From Pedobacter sp. ASV12 (GTDB lineage Bacteria; Bacteroidota; Bacteroidia; Sphingobacteriales; Sphingobacteriaceae): DNA of 58,360 nt. The notes under the pieces are model-generated. The model did not search any database, was not told the origin of the DNA, and saw only the letters and a program-made list of their open reading frames with translations. The stretch's first letter is position 1. Every line of letters begins with the position of its first letter. Positions 1 through 6,915 of the stretch are shown piece after piece. Location of the stretch: contig NZ_JAELUC010000016.1 in NCBI RefSeq assembly GCF_016429155.1, positions 1 to 58,360 of the forward strand, read 5' to 3'. Made by a program: the position numbers and the translations under genes.

Positions 1-77
<77 letters not shown>

Positions 78-539
78 CTGTAGGTATTCCTGATAAAAAG
101 ATTGATAGTTGCCTTGCAATTCGCCCAGATTAAGGCCTTTCGTGTCCAAATCGTTTGTTTTGATAACCTGGCCATCGGCCAGTTTTTTACTGAGCATTTT
201 CAATTTGGCAACCAAACTCATCACGTCGTAATGGTTAGCCGTACTTTCTATAAAAGCCAGAGGCTCTTTATCCTTAACGGGCTGATTGTCTTTCACCAAA
301 AGCTTTACCAGTTTGCCGGGCTGATGGGCAATGACTTCTTTCGGGGCATTGAGCGAATTAACCTTCAACGAGGTTTTAACGATATCTGGATAACGTATAA
401 ATGCCGATAATAGAATAATAGCCAACAAAATCAATAAAATCAGCGTAATGCCTCGCCTCAATATCCATGAGGGAACCGCGGTAATGATTTCATTAACTTC
501 TTCGCTGTGCTGATAAATACTTTCTTCTCTTAATGGCAT
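78..539 (-). CDS. HlyD-family membrane fusion protein of a peptide exporter (partial, 3' end missing)
   Basis: This is the N-terminal 154 residues of a periplasmic adaptor of the HlyD/secretion family, which would bridge the ABC exporter encoded just upstream to an outer-membrane channel. A cytosolic start of about 27 residues precedes one membrane segment (about residues 28-50, rich in L and I). Then comes the start of a biotinyl-lipoyl-like hairpin region (motif HQPGKLVKLLVKDNQPV) and a helical stretch. The gene is cut by the contig edge at 78, so the rest is unseen. It begins 7 nt after the stop of the C39 ABC transporter gene, so the two are almost certainly one operon. Family assignment rests on topology, the adaptor motif and the neighbour; exact subtype cannot be given from the fragment. 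Confidence 0.85.
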
Positions 540-546
540 GTTTTTG

Positions 547-2733
547 TTAGTTTCCTAGTTCCAGTTGGTTTTTCACCAAATTATAATATTCGCCTCTTTT
601 CTTGGTCAGCTCGGTGTGCGTACCTTGTTCGATGATCACTCCTTTGTCGAGCACCACAATATTATCCGCGTTTTTAACCGTACTTAAACGGTGCGCCACC
701 ACCACTACGGTTCTGCCTTTAAAAAAGTCTTCCAGGTTCTGCATAATTACGCTTTCATTGTTCGCATCCAACGCATTGGTGGCCTCATCAAAGAAGATAT
801 AGGCCGGATCCTTATAAACCGCCCTCGCAATCAGTATCCTTTGTTTCTGCCCCTGACTAATGCCATTGCCCTCTGCGCCTATCTTGGTATTGAGGCCTAA
901 AGGCAGGCTCTCGATCAGGTCGCCGATATTGGCCACTTTAATGGCATGCTGCAGCTTGGCCATATCCGGATATTCGTCGGCTACGGCAATATTCTTGGCA
1001 ATGCTGTCCGAAAATATAAAGCCATCTTGCATGACCGTACCACACTGTTTGCGCCAATAGCCATAACCAATTTGGTCCAGATGCGTTGCGCCTACTTTGA
1101 TATCGCCTTTTTGGGGTACATAAAAGCGCAAGAGCAACTTTAGTATGGTCGTTTTGCCGCTTCCGCTCATGCCTACAATAGCGGTGGTTTTGCCTTGCGG
1201 GATAGATAAATCTATTCCCTTAAGCACAGGCTCGTTGCCGGCTCCCGGATAGGTAAAGCTCAGGTTATTAACGGCAATGCTCTGATCCATGGGCAGTTCT
1301 TTGAGAAAGCTTTTGTCAGCAGGCTCTTCATCTTCCATCTGGTGGATTTCATTCAGGCGTTCCAAACTGATTTTGGCATCCTGCAGCTGCTGGATAAAGC
1401 CCAGCAGTTGCTCTATCGGGCTGTTTACTTGCCCCACAATGTACTGGATAGCCATCATACCACCCAAAGTAAGCTGTCCGTCGATAACCGATTTGGCTAC
1501 CAGGAAAGTAATTACAATATTTTTTCCTTCATTAATAAAAAACGCACCGGCCTGCTGGATCTGGCCCAGCGAAAGGCTCTTGATGCTGAATTTGAATAGG
1601 CCAGCCTGCAGGCGCTCCCATTCCCATCGTTTCTGTTGTTCGCAATTGTTCAGTTTGATTTCCTGCATCCCGCCGATCAGCTGTACAATGCTGCTCTGGT
1701 TTTTGGAAGAAATGTCGAAGCGCTTAAAGTCGAGTTCCCTCCTGCGTTTTAAAAAAGCAATTACCCAAGCCGAATACAGAATGCTGCTAGCCAGGAAAAT
1801 GATAAAGATGTTGACGTTATAATAGGCGAGCACACCTGTAAACACCACCAGGTTAAACATGGAAAAGATGGTACTTAAGGTAGAACCCGTTAAAAAGCTT
1901 TCGATCCTTTTCTGGTCGTTCATCCTTTGCATGATATCGCCGGTCATCTTGGTATCGAAAAAGCTCATCGGCAGTTTCATCAGCTTGATCAGGAAATCGG
2001 TCAGGATAGAGATATTGATCCGGGTGCTGATGTGCAGCAAAATCCAGGATCGGATAAAATCGACGCTCATCCGACCTAAAAACAACATGGTTTGCGCGAT
2101 GAGAATGATATAGATAAAGTTAAGGTTGCGGGTATTGATACCGATATCTACCACTGATTGGGTAAGGAAAGGCACGATAAGCTGCAACAAACTGCCTACC
2201 CCAAGACCTACAAAAAGCTGGGCAACCAACTGTTTATAGCGGTACAGGTAGCGTAACAGGAAAGAAAAATTCAATCCTTCGTTTTTATCGCCCTCCTGCT
2301 CATAAAAAGTTGGGCTTGGCGATAACATCAGGGCTATGCCTTGGCTATGTCCGTTGTTCTGCGTGCTTAGCCAGCGTTGCAGAAATTCGGCTTGGGTGTA
2401 TTCGATTAATCCCTTGCCTGGATCGGCGATATAGTACTTGCCCTTTTTAATCTTATGTAAAACAACAAAGTGATTTTGGTTCCAATGCAAAATGGCGGGA
2501 AGCTCAGCTTCGGCCAACTGCTCCACGCCGAGCCGGCTGCCCATGGTTCTGAAGCCAATTTTCTCGGCAGCCTCGCTAATGCCCAAAAGGGAAACACCTT
2601 CCTTATTAATGCCGCTAATGTCTCTTAGTTTTTGCAGGCTAAAGTTCTTACCATAGTATTTGGCTACCATGCGCAAACAGGTGGGACCGCAGTCCATCTG
2701 ATCGGGTTGTTTATAGAATGGGAATTTTTTCAA
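547..2733 (-). CDS. C39-peptidase-containing ABC transporter (double-glycine leader exporter)
   Basis: This 728-residue protein combines three modules and should cleave double-glycine leaders and export the peptide across the inner membrane. The N-terminal C39 cysteine peptidase (1-135) has the catalytic triad visible as Cys15 (motif MDCGPTCL), His88 (NHFVVLH) and Asp104 (ADPGKG). A six-helix transmembrane domain follows (about 160-450). The C-terminal ATPase shows Walker A GMSGSGKTT (521-529), a slightly degenerate signature GISQGQKQR (624-632), Walker B IFFDEA (646-651) and the H-loop His681. Start choice: the frame is closed by a stop codon 15 nt upstream, so the TTG at 2731-2733 is the best start. 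Its substrates are plausibly the three GG-leader peptides just upstream; the adaptor gene follows 7 nt downstream. Confidence 0.95.
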   Translation of the reverse strand: MKKFPFYKQPDQMDCGPTCLRMVAKYYGKNFSLQKLRDISGINKEGVSLLGISEAAEKIGFRTMGSRLGVEQLAEAELPAILHWNQNHFVVLHKIKKGKYYIADPGKGLIEYTQAEFLQRWLSTQNNGHSQGIALMLSPSPTFYEQEGDKNEGLNFSFLLRYLYRYKQLVAQLFVGLGVGSLLQLIVPFLTQSVVDIGINTRNLNFIYIILIAQTMLFLGRMSVDFIRSWILLHISTRINISILTDFLIKLMKLPMSFFDTKMTGDIMQRMNDQKRIESFLTGSTLSTIFSMFNLVVFTGVLAYYNVNIFIIFLASSILYSAWVIAFLKRRRELDFKRFDISSKNQSSIVQLIGGMQEIKLNNCEQQKRWEWERLQAGLFKFSIKSLSLGQIQQAGAFFINEGKNIVITFLVAKSVIDGQLTLGGMMAIQYIVGQVNSPIEQLLGFIQQLQDAKISLERLNEIHQMEDEEPADKSFLKELPMDQSIAVNNLSFTYPGAGNEPVLKGIDLSIPQGKTTAIVGMSGSGKTTILKLLLRFYVPQKGDIKVGATHLDQIGYGYWRKQCGTVMQDGFIFSDSIAKNIAVADEYPDMAKLQHAIKVANIGDLIESLPLGLNTKIGAEGNGISQGQKQRILIARAVYKDPAYIFFDEATNALDANNESVIMQNLEDFFKGRTVVVVAHRLSTVKNADNIVVLDKGVIIEQGTHTELTKKRGEYYNLVKNQLELGN

Positions 2734-2931
2734 GATAGTTACTTGGTTCTATCGGGTAAGGCAACGAGTATTTACGAAGTGAAAAAATAAGCATTTTTTG
2801 TATGCTCCGCACACAAAAGCATTAAATATTATCAATTTCTTGATTTGATTTGGCTTAATAGCCCTGCGCTAGCGGGCCAGTTTGATGAAGATAAGCCAAG
2901 CCTTCCGGCCTTGGCTTATCCGATTAGCAAA
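2734..2931. other. Intergenic region upstream of the exporter gene
   Basis: This 198-base AT-rich spacer separates the first precursor gene from the exporter gene. It contains the stem-loop at 2890-2920 and a short palindrome CGCTAGCG near 2868. I found no convincing promoter matching the TAnnTTTG consensus for the exporter on the minus strand, and no further small ORF with a double-glycine leader. The exporter may therefore be expressed by read-through from the precursor genes or from a non-consensus promoter here. Confidence 0.5.
2890..2920 (-). terminator. Strong stem-loop just after precursor gene 1
   Basis: An 11-bp perfect stem (GATAAGCCAAG paired with CTTGGCTTATC), extended inward by two more pairs, lies 12 nt beyond the stop codon of the GG-leader gene ending at 2932. 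There is no clear T-run on the minus strand after it. It may be a partial terminator or an mRNA 3'-end stabiliser that makes the peptide transcript more abundant than the exporter transcript. Confidence 0.6.
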
Positions 2932-3165
2932 TTACACTTCTATTGGGCCGTTAGGGTTATCTATGCAACCAACCGGCCCAACAAATCCATGCGAGGCACA
3001 AAACGATACCCCATCTTGCCAAGTATTGCAGCAAACATTAGGATAGTGCGTTTCAGACCAATCTGAATTGTTTACGCAGACAACATATTTTGCGCAAGGC
3101 ACACTACCGCCTCCTCCCATTACTTTTTTAAGCTCAGCTTTGCTGAGCAAATTCACTTTTTTCAT
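2932..3165 (-). CDS. Double-glycine leader Cys-rich peptide precursor 1
   Basis: This 77-residue precursor has an 18-residue leader, MKKVNLLSKAELKKVMGG, matching the pattern of Bacteroidota natural-product or bacteriocin-like precursors that C39 exporters process. Predicted cleavage after Gly17-Gly18 would release a 59-residue core with six cysteines at 24, 30, 45, 46, 56 and 67, including an adjacent Cys-Cys pair. The even number of Cys and the nearby VKOR-thioredoxin gene point to three disulfide bonds. No lanthionine synthetase, radical-SAM or cyclodehydratase gene is visible in the window, so disulfides are the only maturation suggested. Biological activity (antibacterial, signal, other) cannot be read from the sequence. 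Confidence 0.88.
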   Translation of the reverse strand: MKKVNLLSKAELKKVMGGGGSVPCAKYVVCVNNSDWSETHYPNVCCNTWQDGVSFCASHGFVGPVGCIDNPNGPIEV

Positions 3166-3210
3166 GATTAAAAAATTTTAGTTTGTGAATTAGAATATGC
3201 GGGCCAGTCA

Positions 3211-3229
3211 CGCCTAGCCTGCTTCGGCG
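3211..3229 (-). promoter_or_regulatory. Conserved stem-loop upstream of precursor 1
   Basis: This 19-base inverted repeat has arms CGCC and GGCG around an 11-nt loop, and lies 45 nt upstream of the precursor 1 start codon. Equivalent elements sit 43 nt before precursor 2 and 38 nt before precursor 3. Against the precursor 3 copy, 16 of 20 bases (with the flanking A) are identical, and two of the four differences form a compensatory C:G to T:A pair in the stem. It could be an mRNA structure or a DNA operator. Confidence 0.5.
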
Positions 3230-3256
3230 ACAGCACTTTATGCTGCTATTCGTTAT

Positions 3257-3285
3257 GGGGCAGTGTGTTTTGAAGCAACCGCCCC
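3257..3285 (-). repeat. GGGGC/GCCCC inverted repeat between precursors 1 and 2
   Basis: Arms GGGGC and GCCCC are separated by 19 nt between the two precursor genes. The sequence resembles the larger inverted repeat at 3669-3700: both contain GGGGCAG-like and GCAACC-GCCCC-like parts. This suggests the intergenic segment was duplicated together with a precursor gene. It could also act as a weak terminator of precursor 2, but no T-run follows. Confidence 0.4.
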
Positions 3286-3373
3286 TTTTAGAAACCGTCA
3301 AGCGGTTCTACTCCAAATGGGTGTTGCGCATAAAAGGCCAAGGGATTAGTGTTACCACAATCCTTCGAGTTTA

Positions 3374-3580
3374 TTACACGGTTAGGGTACAAACGCCCAT
3401 GTCGCAGAATTCTGGAGAACACCAGTTCAAACAGAAATTATAATTGTGGATCCTACAATTTCCTTCCTGATCTACAATCATAGGTCTCCAAGCCGGATCT
3501 TCGCAGTTTGCCATTTCTGGCGTAATGCCACCCAAAACATTTTTCATTTCAGCTTTGCTCAGTAAGTTCTTTCTTTTCAT
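3374..3580 (-). CDS. Double-glycine leader Cys-rich peptide precursor 2
   Basis: This 68-residue precursor has the leader MKRKNLLSKAEMKNVLGG, cleavable after Gly17-Gly18, and a 50-residue core with six cysteines at 26, 42, 50, 54, 59 and 64. A longer in-frame ORF starts at 3688, but its extra 36 residues do not resemble a leader; the ATG at 3578-3580 lines up exactly with the leaders of the two sister genes, so I chose it. The Cys spacing differs from precursors 1 and 3 (no adjacent Cys-Cys pair, C-terminal Cys clustered), so this is a second core type sharing the same leader and export route. The core is also more acidic and richer in aromatic residues. Its function is unknown. Confidence 0.87.
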   Translation of the reverse strand: MKRKNLLSKAEMKNVLGGITPEMANCEDPAWRPMIVDQEGNCRIHNYNFCLNWCSPEFCDMGVCTLTV

Positions 3581-3623
3581 TGTTCGAATATTAACTTTGG
3601 TTGTAAGTTCTGTAGCCCCTCCA

Positions 3624-3642
3624 CGCTGGGCTACTGATAGCG
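3624..3642 (-). promoter_or_regulatory. Conserved stem-loop upstream of precursor 2
   Basis: Arms CGCT and AGCG surround an 11-nt loop, 43 nt before the precursor 2 start codon. The geometry (4-bp stem, 11-nt loop, 19 nt total) is identical to the copies before precursors 1 and 3. Loop sequence is the most divergent of the three, sharing mainly a GGGCT core. Confidence 0.45.
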
Positions 3643-3668
3643 ATGCCGGTAAACGCCAGCACTCGTTT

Positions 3669-3700
3669 TGGGGCAGTTTCGTTTGCAACCGGCTGCCCCA
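3669..3700 (-). repeat. 8-bp inverted repeat upstream of precursor 2
   Basis: Perfect arms TGGGGCAG and CTGCCCCA are separated by 16 nt in the spacer between the VKOR-fusion gene and precursor 2. It may terminate the VKOR-fusion transcript or act as an operator. On the minus strand it is followed by AAAACG rather than a T-run, so classical intrinsic termination is doubtful. Confidence 0.5.
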
Positions 3701-3789
3701 CTTTGTACAAAAAGTTTAATTTCATTCTAAAATTCAGTCGCCAGACTTAAAAAAAACATTAATCGCAAATACCGACTATATGATAAATC

Positions 3790-5376
3790 TTAGGTCAACA
3801 GATACTTGATATCCTCCAATCGGTAAGGTTCTGGCAACTTATAACCATTGATTAAAATGGTTGGAGTATAGGCAATTTCGGCCATATCGCACCAGGCCTT
3901 CTGCTTTTCGGTTACGATATCCATTTCGCCATTAAAGCTGATCGGAAACTTCTCGGCCCAGGTTTCGTATTTTTTAGGGCTTTGGGCATACCAATCGTTC
4001 AAGGCTTTTTCTACCAATTTTGGATCATTTAAAGTGGTTAGTGCGCTTACATGCCTCGAAACCTTAGTTCTGGCATCATCGTCGTGGTTGGCAGTGGTGA
4101 AAATGATTTTGAGCTGTATATCATCGCGATAGCTCAGCCATTCGTCGATAGTTTGATGGGCTTTAGCGCAAGGGCCACAGAACGGATTACTTACCATGGT
4201 AATCACGATTTCTGCTGCTGGATTTCCGAGCACTACCGGCATCAATTCGTTCGGAACGGCATAACGCGGCTGGTTTTTCAATACTTGCTCAAACAGTTCG
4301 CTGTTGTATTTGAATTTCTTTAATTGTTCTTTAAGCGGTTTAAATTGGGCCGACCGTGCCAAAAACGGCTTAACAAAAGCCCAGGCTAGTATAGGCAATA
4401 AAAAGCTTACCGCCGTTGTTAAAACGACCTCAGGCGTAAGGATAAGCGCATAAGTTGGATGAATAAAAAAGATGACAAAAAACTCGAGCCATAACAGGGC
4501 TTGCACGCTGCAGCACAATACGCACCAATTCTTGTTTTTATACTGATAACCAATAGAATAAACTGTATAAGGCAACGAAAGCAGGTTTAGCCAGCCAATT
4601 ATAGGCGCACTAGCCGGAGTAACCAGCAGCGCCAAAAAGGATCCTGCAAAGTAAAAAAAGCCTACTTCGCTCCAACTTAACCAACTGGTTACCTTGGCGG
4701 CATCAGACTTTAAAATGGCATTACAGTTATTCTTATCGCCCAAACTACACAGGTTCTGGATAAGTGGGTTATTGGCATCAATGCTGTGCATTAAAAGCAA
4801 AACACCCACAACAAGTCCTACTAGCTTGATAAACAGCACCAGGCCAATATTCAATTGTAGGGTCTGGTAATCGATACTCAGCAAAACCGCGCCGAGGGCA
4901 ACCAAGAGCAAGGCCGGAACCTTGATGTTGTTAAAATTTTCTTTGAGTGCCTGTGCTTTATAATTAGGCTCTATGCTTTCTTCATTGGGTTCGGCATGCA
5001 AGACCACGCCGCTCCATTTTTTCAGGAACTCTTCTTCAGGCATGATGGCCTGCTTATGCTTTTCGTTGCTGTAGGTTACCTTCCCATTTTTAATGGCATG
5101 GATCAGCATAAAATTACCCCCATTCATGGCAGAATGCGCGATGAATGGAAATTCGAGCTCTTCTACCGAATAATCTTCTTTGGCAATTTTGTAGGCTTGG
5201 TTGGGGATATGCCATTCAGTTAAGCAATCGCTGATAGCCAAAAGGCTGGGGTATTCTGGATGGTCTTCCAGAACTTGCTGTAAACCATCGTTGGTAAACT
5301 TTACTTTGAGCTTTTTAAGGAACAAGGCGGTTACGGCCACAGCATTAGCCTGGCTTGCTGAAGAAAATAGAGTCAT
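3790..5376 (-). CDS. C39-like / VKOR / thioredoxin fusion protein (disulfide-forming)
   Basis: This 528-residue membrane protein has three parts. Residues 10-130 resemble a C39 peptidase fold (ending EEFLKKWSGVVL) but lack the catalytic Cys, and the expected His and Asp are replaced (GGNFML, TYSNE), so the domain is probably non-catalytic. Residues 150-340 form a vitamin K epoxide reductase domain with several membrane helices, loop cysteines Cys210 and Cys218 and the redox CVLC motif (Cys285, Cys288). Residues 370-528 form a thioredoxin/DsbA-like domain with CGPC (Cys400-Cys403) and a cis-Pro at 505. VKOR-Trx fusions oxidise exported proteins using quinone as acceptor. Sitting between GG-leader precursor genes, it most likely introduces disulfides into these peptides; the dead C39 domain may bind their leaders (inference). 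Confidence 0.92.
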   Translation of the reverse strand: MTLFSSASQANAVAVTALFLKKLKVKFTNDGLQQVLEDHPEYPSLLAISDCLTEWHIPNQAYKIAKEDYSVEELEFPFIAHSAMNGGNFMLIHAIKNGKVTYSNEKHKQAIMPEEEFLKKWSGVVLHAEPNEESIEPNYKAQALKENFNNIKVPALLLVALGAVLLSIDYQTLQLNIGLVLFIKLVGLVVGVLLLMHSIDANNPLIQNLCSLGDKNNCNAILKSDAAKVTSWLSWSEVGFFYFAGSFLALLVTPASAPIIGWLNLLSLPYTVYSIGYQYKNKNWCVLCCSVQALLWLEFFVIFFIHPTYALILTPEVVLTTAVSFLLPILAWAFVKPFLARSAQFKPLKEQLKKFKYNSELFEQVLKNQPRYAVPNELMPVVLGNPAAEIVITMVSNPFCGPCAKAHQTIDEWLSYRDDIQLKIIFTTANHDDDARTKVSRHVSALTTLNDPKLVEKALNDWYAQSPKKYETWAEKFPISFNGEMDIVTEKQKAWCDMAEIAYTPTILINGYKLPEPYRLEDIKYLLT

Positions 5377-5566
5377 AGTATATTTGTATCTGGTTGTTGT
5401 CCTTATCTAAAACAATATCCTAATTTAAAGATTGAAAGCGACGTTTCATAAGCATCTATTTTCTTATGCACTCATGCACATCGAGACTTTCAATATGTTT
5501 TGTACTAAAACCCCTATAGGTATCAGCACCTAAAGCTGGTCTTAAACGATTCGACCTTAATTCACA
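5377..5566. other. Intergenic region between VKOR-fusion and precursor 3
   Basis: This 190-base AT-rich spacer follows precursor 3 and precedes the VKOR-fusion gene on the minus strand. A perfect 7-bp hairpin (arms at 5555-5561 and 5566-5572) spans the precursor 3 stop codon, but no T-run follows. The 19-nt stem-loop found before the precursors is absent here. I saw no consensus promoter for the VKOR-fusion gene and no further GG-leader ORF. Confidence 0.45.
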
Positions 5567-5809
5567 TTAAGGCATATCGCAACCATAAGCCGAGCCTGAA
5601 GGGCAGAACATGCCTGCTTCGGCCAAACTGCTGCAACAGGCATAGAAATACGAATGGCCATCGCCAGAACCTCCATTATCAATGCAGATTACATAGCCTT
5701 TGCCCCTCGCTGCACAATAGCTCGGATCGCCACCTGGGGTTTCTGGAGGTAGGCCTCCACCTAATACTTTCTTAAGTTCAGCTTTACTGAGTTGGTTCAC
5801 TTTTTTCAT
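5567..5809 (-). CDS. Double-glycine leader Cys-rich peptide precursor 3
   Basis: This 80-residue precursor has the leader MKKVNQLSKAELKKVLGG and a Gly/Pro/Ser-rich core of 62 residues with six cysteines at 32, 42, 58, 59, 69 and 77. It shares with precursor 1 the segment YV(V/I)C(V/I)(N/D)N, the adjacent Cys-Cys pair and the nine-residue gap from that pair to the next Cys, so the two cores are homologous and probably share a fold. Both cores end with a Cys a few residues from the C terminus. It is the most upstream gene of the minus-strand cluster, preceded by a 293-base spacer carrying regulatory-looking repeats. A 7-bp hairpin spans the stop codon. Confidence 0.88.
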   Translation of the reverse strand: MKKVNQLSKAELKKVLGGGLPPETPGGDPSYCAARGKGYVICIDNGGSGDGHSYFYACCSSLAEAGMFCPSGSAYGCDMP

Positions 5810-5847
5810 GTTTAGTTTTTAGTTAAGTAATTCATGCATCCCGATTA

Positions 5848-5866
5848 CGCTTGGGCTGCTTCAGCG
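5848..5866 (-). promoter_or_regulatory. Conserved stem-loop upstream of precursor 3
   Basis: Arms CGCT and AGCG surround an 11-nt loop, 38 nt before the precursor 3 start codon. The loop shares the CTGCTTC segment with the precursor 1 copy. The stem difference between these two copies (T:A here, C:G there) is compensatory. Confidence 0.5.
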
Positions 5867-5927
5867 GTGTGGGTTAAGCCGACACTCCTTGGTTGTTGTG
5901 CTTTGATTTACCGATAAATAATACCGG

Positions 5928-5944
5928 TTTAGGTTTCACCTAAA
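5928..5944. promoter_or_regulatory. Short palindrome in the precursor 3 / lipoprotein divergent region
   Basis: Perfect 7-bp arms TTTAGGT and ACCTAAA with a 3-nt spacer lie between the divergently transcribed precursor 3 and lipoprotein genes. The compact symmetry is typical of a dimeric regulator site, and the position is suitable for controlling the peptide cluster. No matching second copy was noticed elsewhere in the window. Confidence 0.35.
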
Positions 5945-6028
5945 AATACCTGTTGTAACCCATATATTTTGTTCATATTTTTTACATTGTAGATTTCTTT
6001 TTCCGCCCCAAGCCAGTTGCTTAAAGTC

Positions 6029-6036
6029 TATTTTTG
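6029..6036 (+). promoter_or_regulatory. Candidate -7 element (TATTTTTG) for the 6103 lipoprotein gene
   Basis: TATTTTTG matches the Bacteroidota -7 consensus TAnnTTTG and would give a leader of about 60 nt. A correctly spaced -33 TTG is not evident, so this is a tentative call. Confidence 0.35.
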
Positions 6037-6102
6037 CATTCGAGTTGCGCATTGGCACGATAATAGTCATAGCTTACCAGCTGTATCAAGCCAAGGAAGC
6101 CC

Positions 6103-6915
6103 ATGAAAACTGTATATTATTTTGTCTTGCTTTGCCTGTTGAGTACAACATATGCTTGCACCAAGCTCAATTCCGATCATCCACAGGCCAACATGGCCGA
6201 CGAGCATGCCACCGATCTTGATTCAAAATCTATTTTGCATTATGCCGATTCTGTTGACAAGGGTCTTTCTCAGTTGGCAAAAAGCACAAGCTTGGTCTAT
6301 ATGCTTGGCGACCTGTCTTTTTATGTAGACAAATACAGCGACAACGGCCAACCCATCGTTTTGATTGAGCATGGCTACAACGGCCTCAGCAACAATACCA
6401 AAAAATACTATTTCAGAAACGACAGTCTGATCTTAGAAACAGTTAGAAACGAATTGAGCAGCGACAATGGCACCGTACTCAAAGACACCCGCACCTATTT
6501 GCGCAACAACACTGTTTTTAAGGTAGAAAACCGCACGGCAGCCGACGAAGCCGCCATTAAAAACCTGCCCTTCATAGACCTTACCTTAAGCGAAGCGAAT
6601 ACCTCAGACCACAGCTATCTAGAAAAAATAAAAACCTTAGACCAGATTTTAAGTGGAAGCGACAAATTCGATATGGTATTTGAAAACATTACTACCTTCC
6701 CCGATTCGAGATACATTATGCTCAAAAGCAAACTGCAAAACAGTTATACGGCCAGTATTTTAGTCAAGGAAAAGGATGCGCTCATTGATAGCCTTTTAAA
6801 CAGTCCAATCGATTTTAAAGATCAGAAGCTGAACCTCAAATGGATTGTTCAAGACCAAGAGGCGGTTTACGTTCCGGTAGCCAGCCAAACTTCGGCCAAA
6901 GGGTTAAAAAGATAG
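6103..6915 (+). CDS. Putative lipoprotein of unknown function
   Basis: This 270-residue protein starts with a hydrophobic signal segment (5-18) followed by Cys19, a plausible but non-canonical lipobox (TYAC). The rest is hydrophilic, with many Asp, Asn and Ser, and shows alternating hydrophobic patterns suggesting beta structure; I recognise no family. It is read divergently from the peptide-export cluster, with 293 bases between. Its last 49 bases overlap, tail to tail, the end of the SprT-like gene. Being a single plus-strand gene between long minus-strand blocks, it is likely an independent transcript. Export and lipid anchoring are inferred from the N terminus only. Confidence 0.75.
   Translation: MKTVYYFVLLCLLSTTYACTKLNSDHPQANMADEHATDLDSKSILHYADSVDKGLSQLAKSTSLVYMLGDLSFYVDKYSDNGQPIVLIEHGYNGLSNNTKKYYFRNDSLILETVRNELSSDNGTVLKDTRTYLRNNTVFKVENRTAADEAAIKNLPFIDLTLSEANTSDHSYLEKIKTLDQILSGSDKFDMVFENITTFPDSRYIMLKSKLQNSYTASILVKEKDALIDSLLNSPIDFKDQKLNLKWIVQDQEAVYVPVASQTSAKGLKR

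Noticed and set aside
3581..3688. Longer N terminus for precursor 2
   Set aside because: The extra 36 residues are unlike a GG leader, while the internal ATG aligns exactly with the leaders of precursors 1 and 3.
3698..3710. CCACTTTGTACAA resembles part of an engineered Gateway attB site
   Set aside because: Only 13 bases match and the flanks do not; no vector sequence is near, so chance similarity is the better reading.
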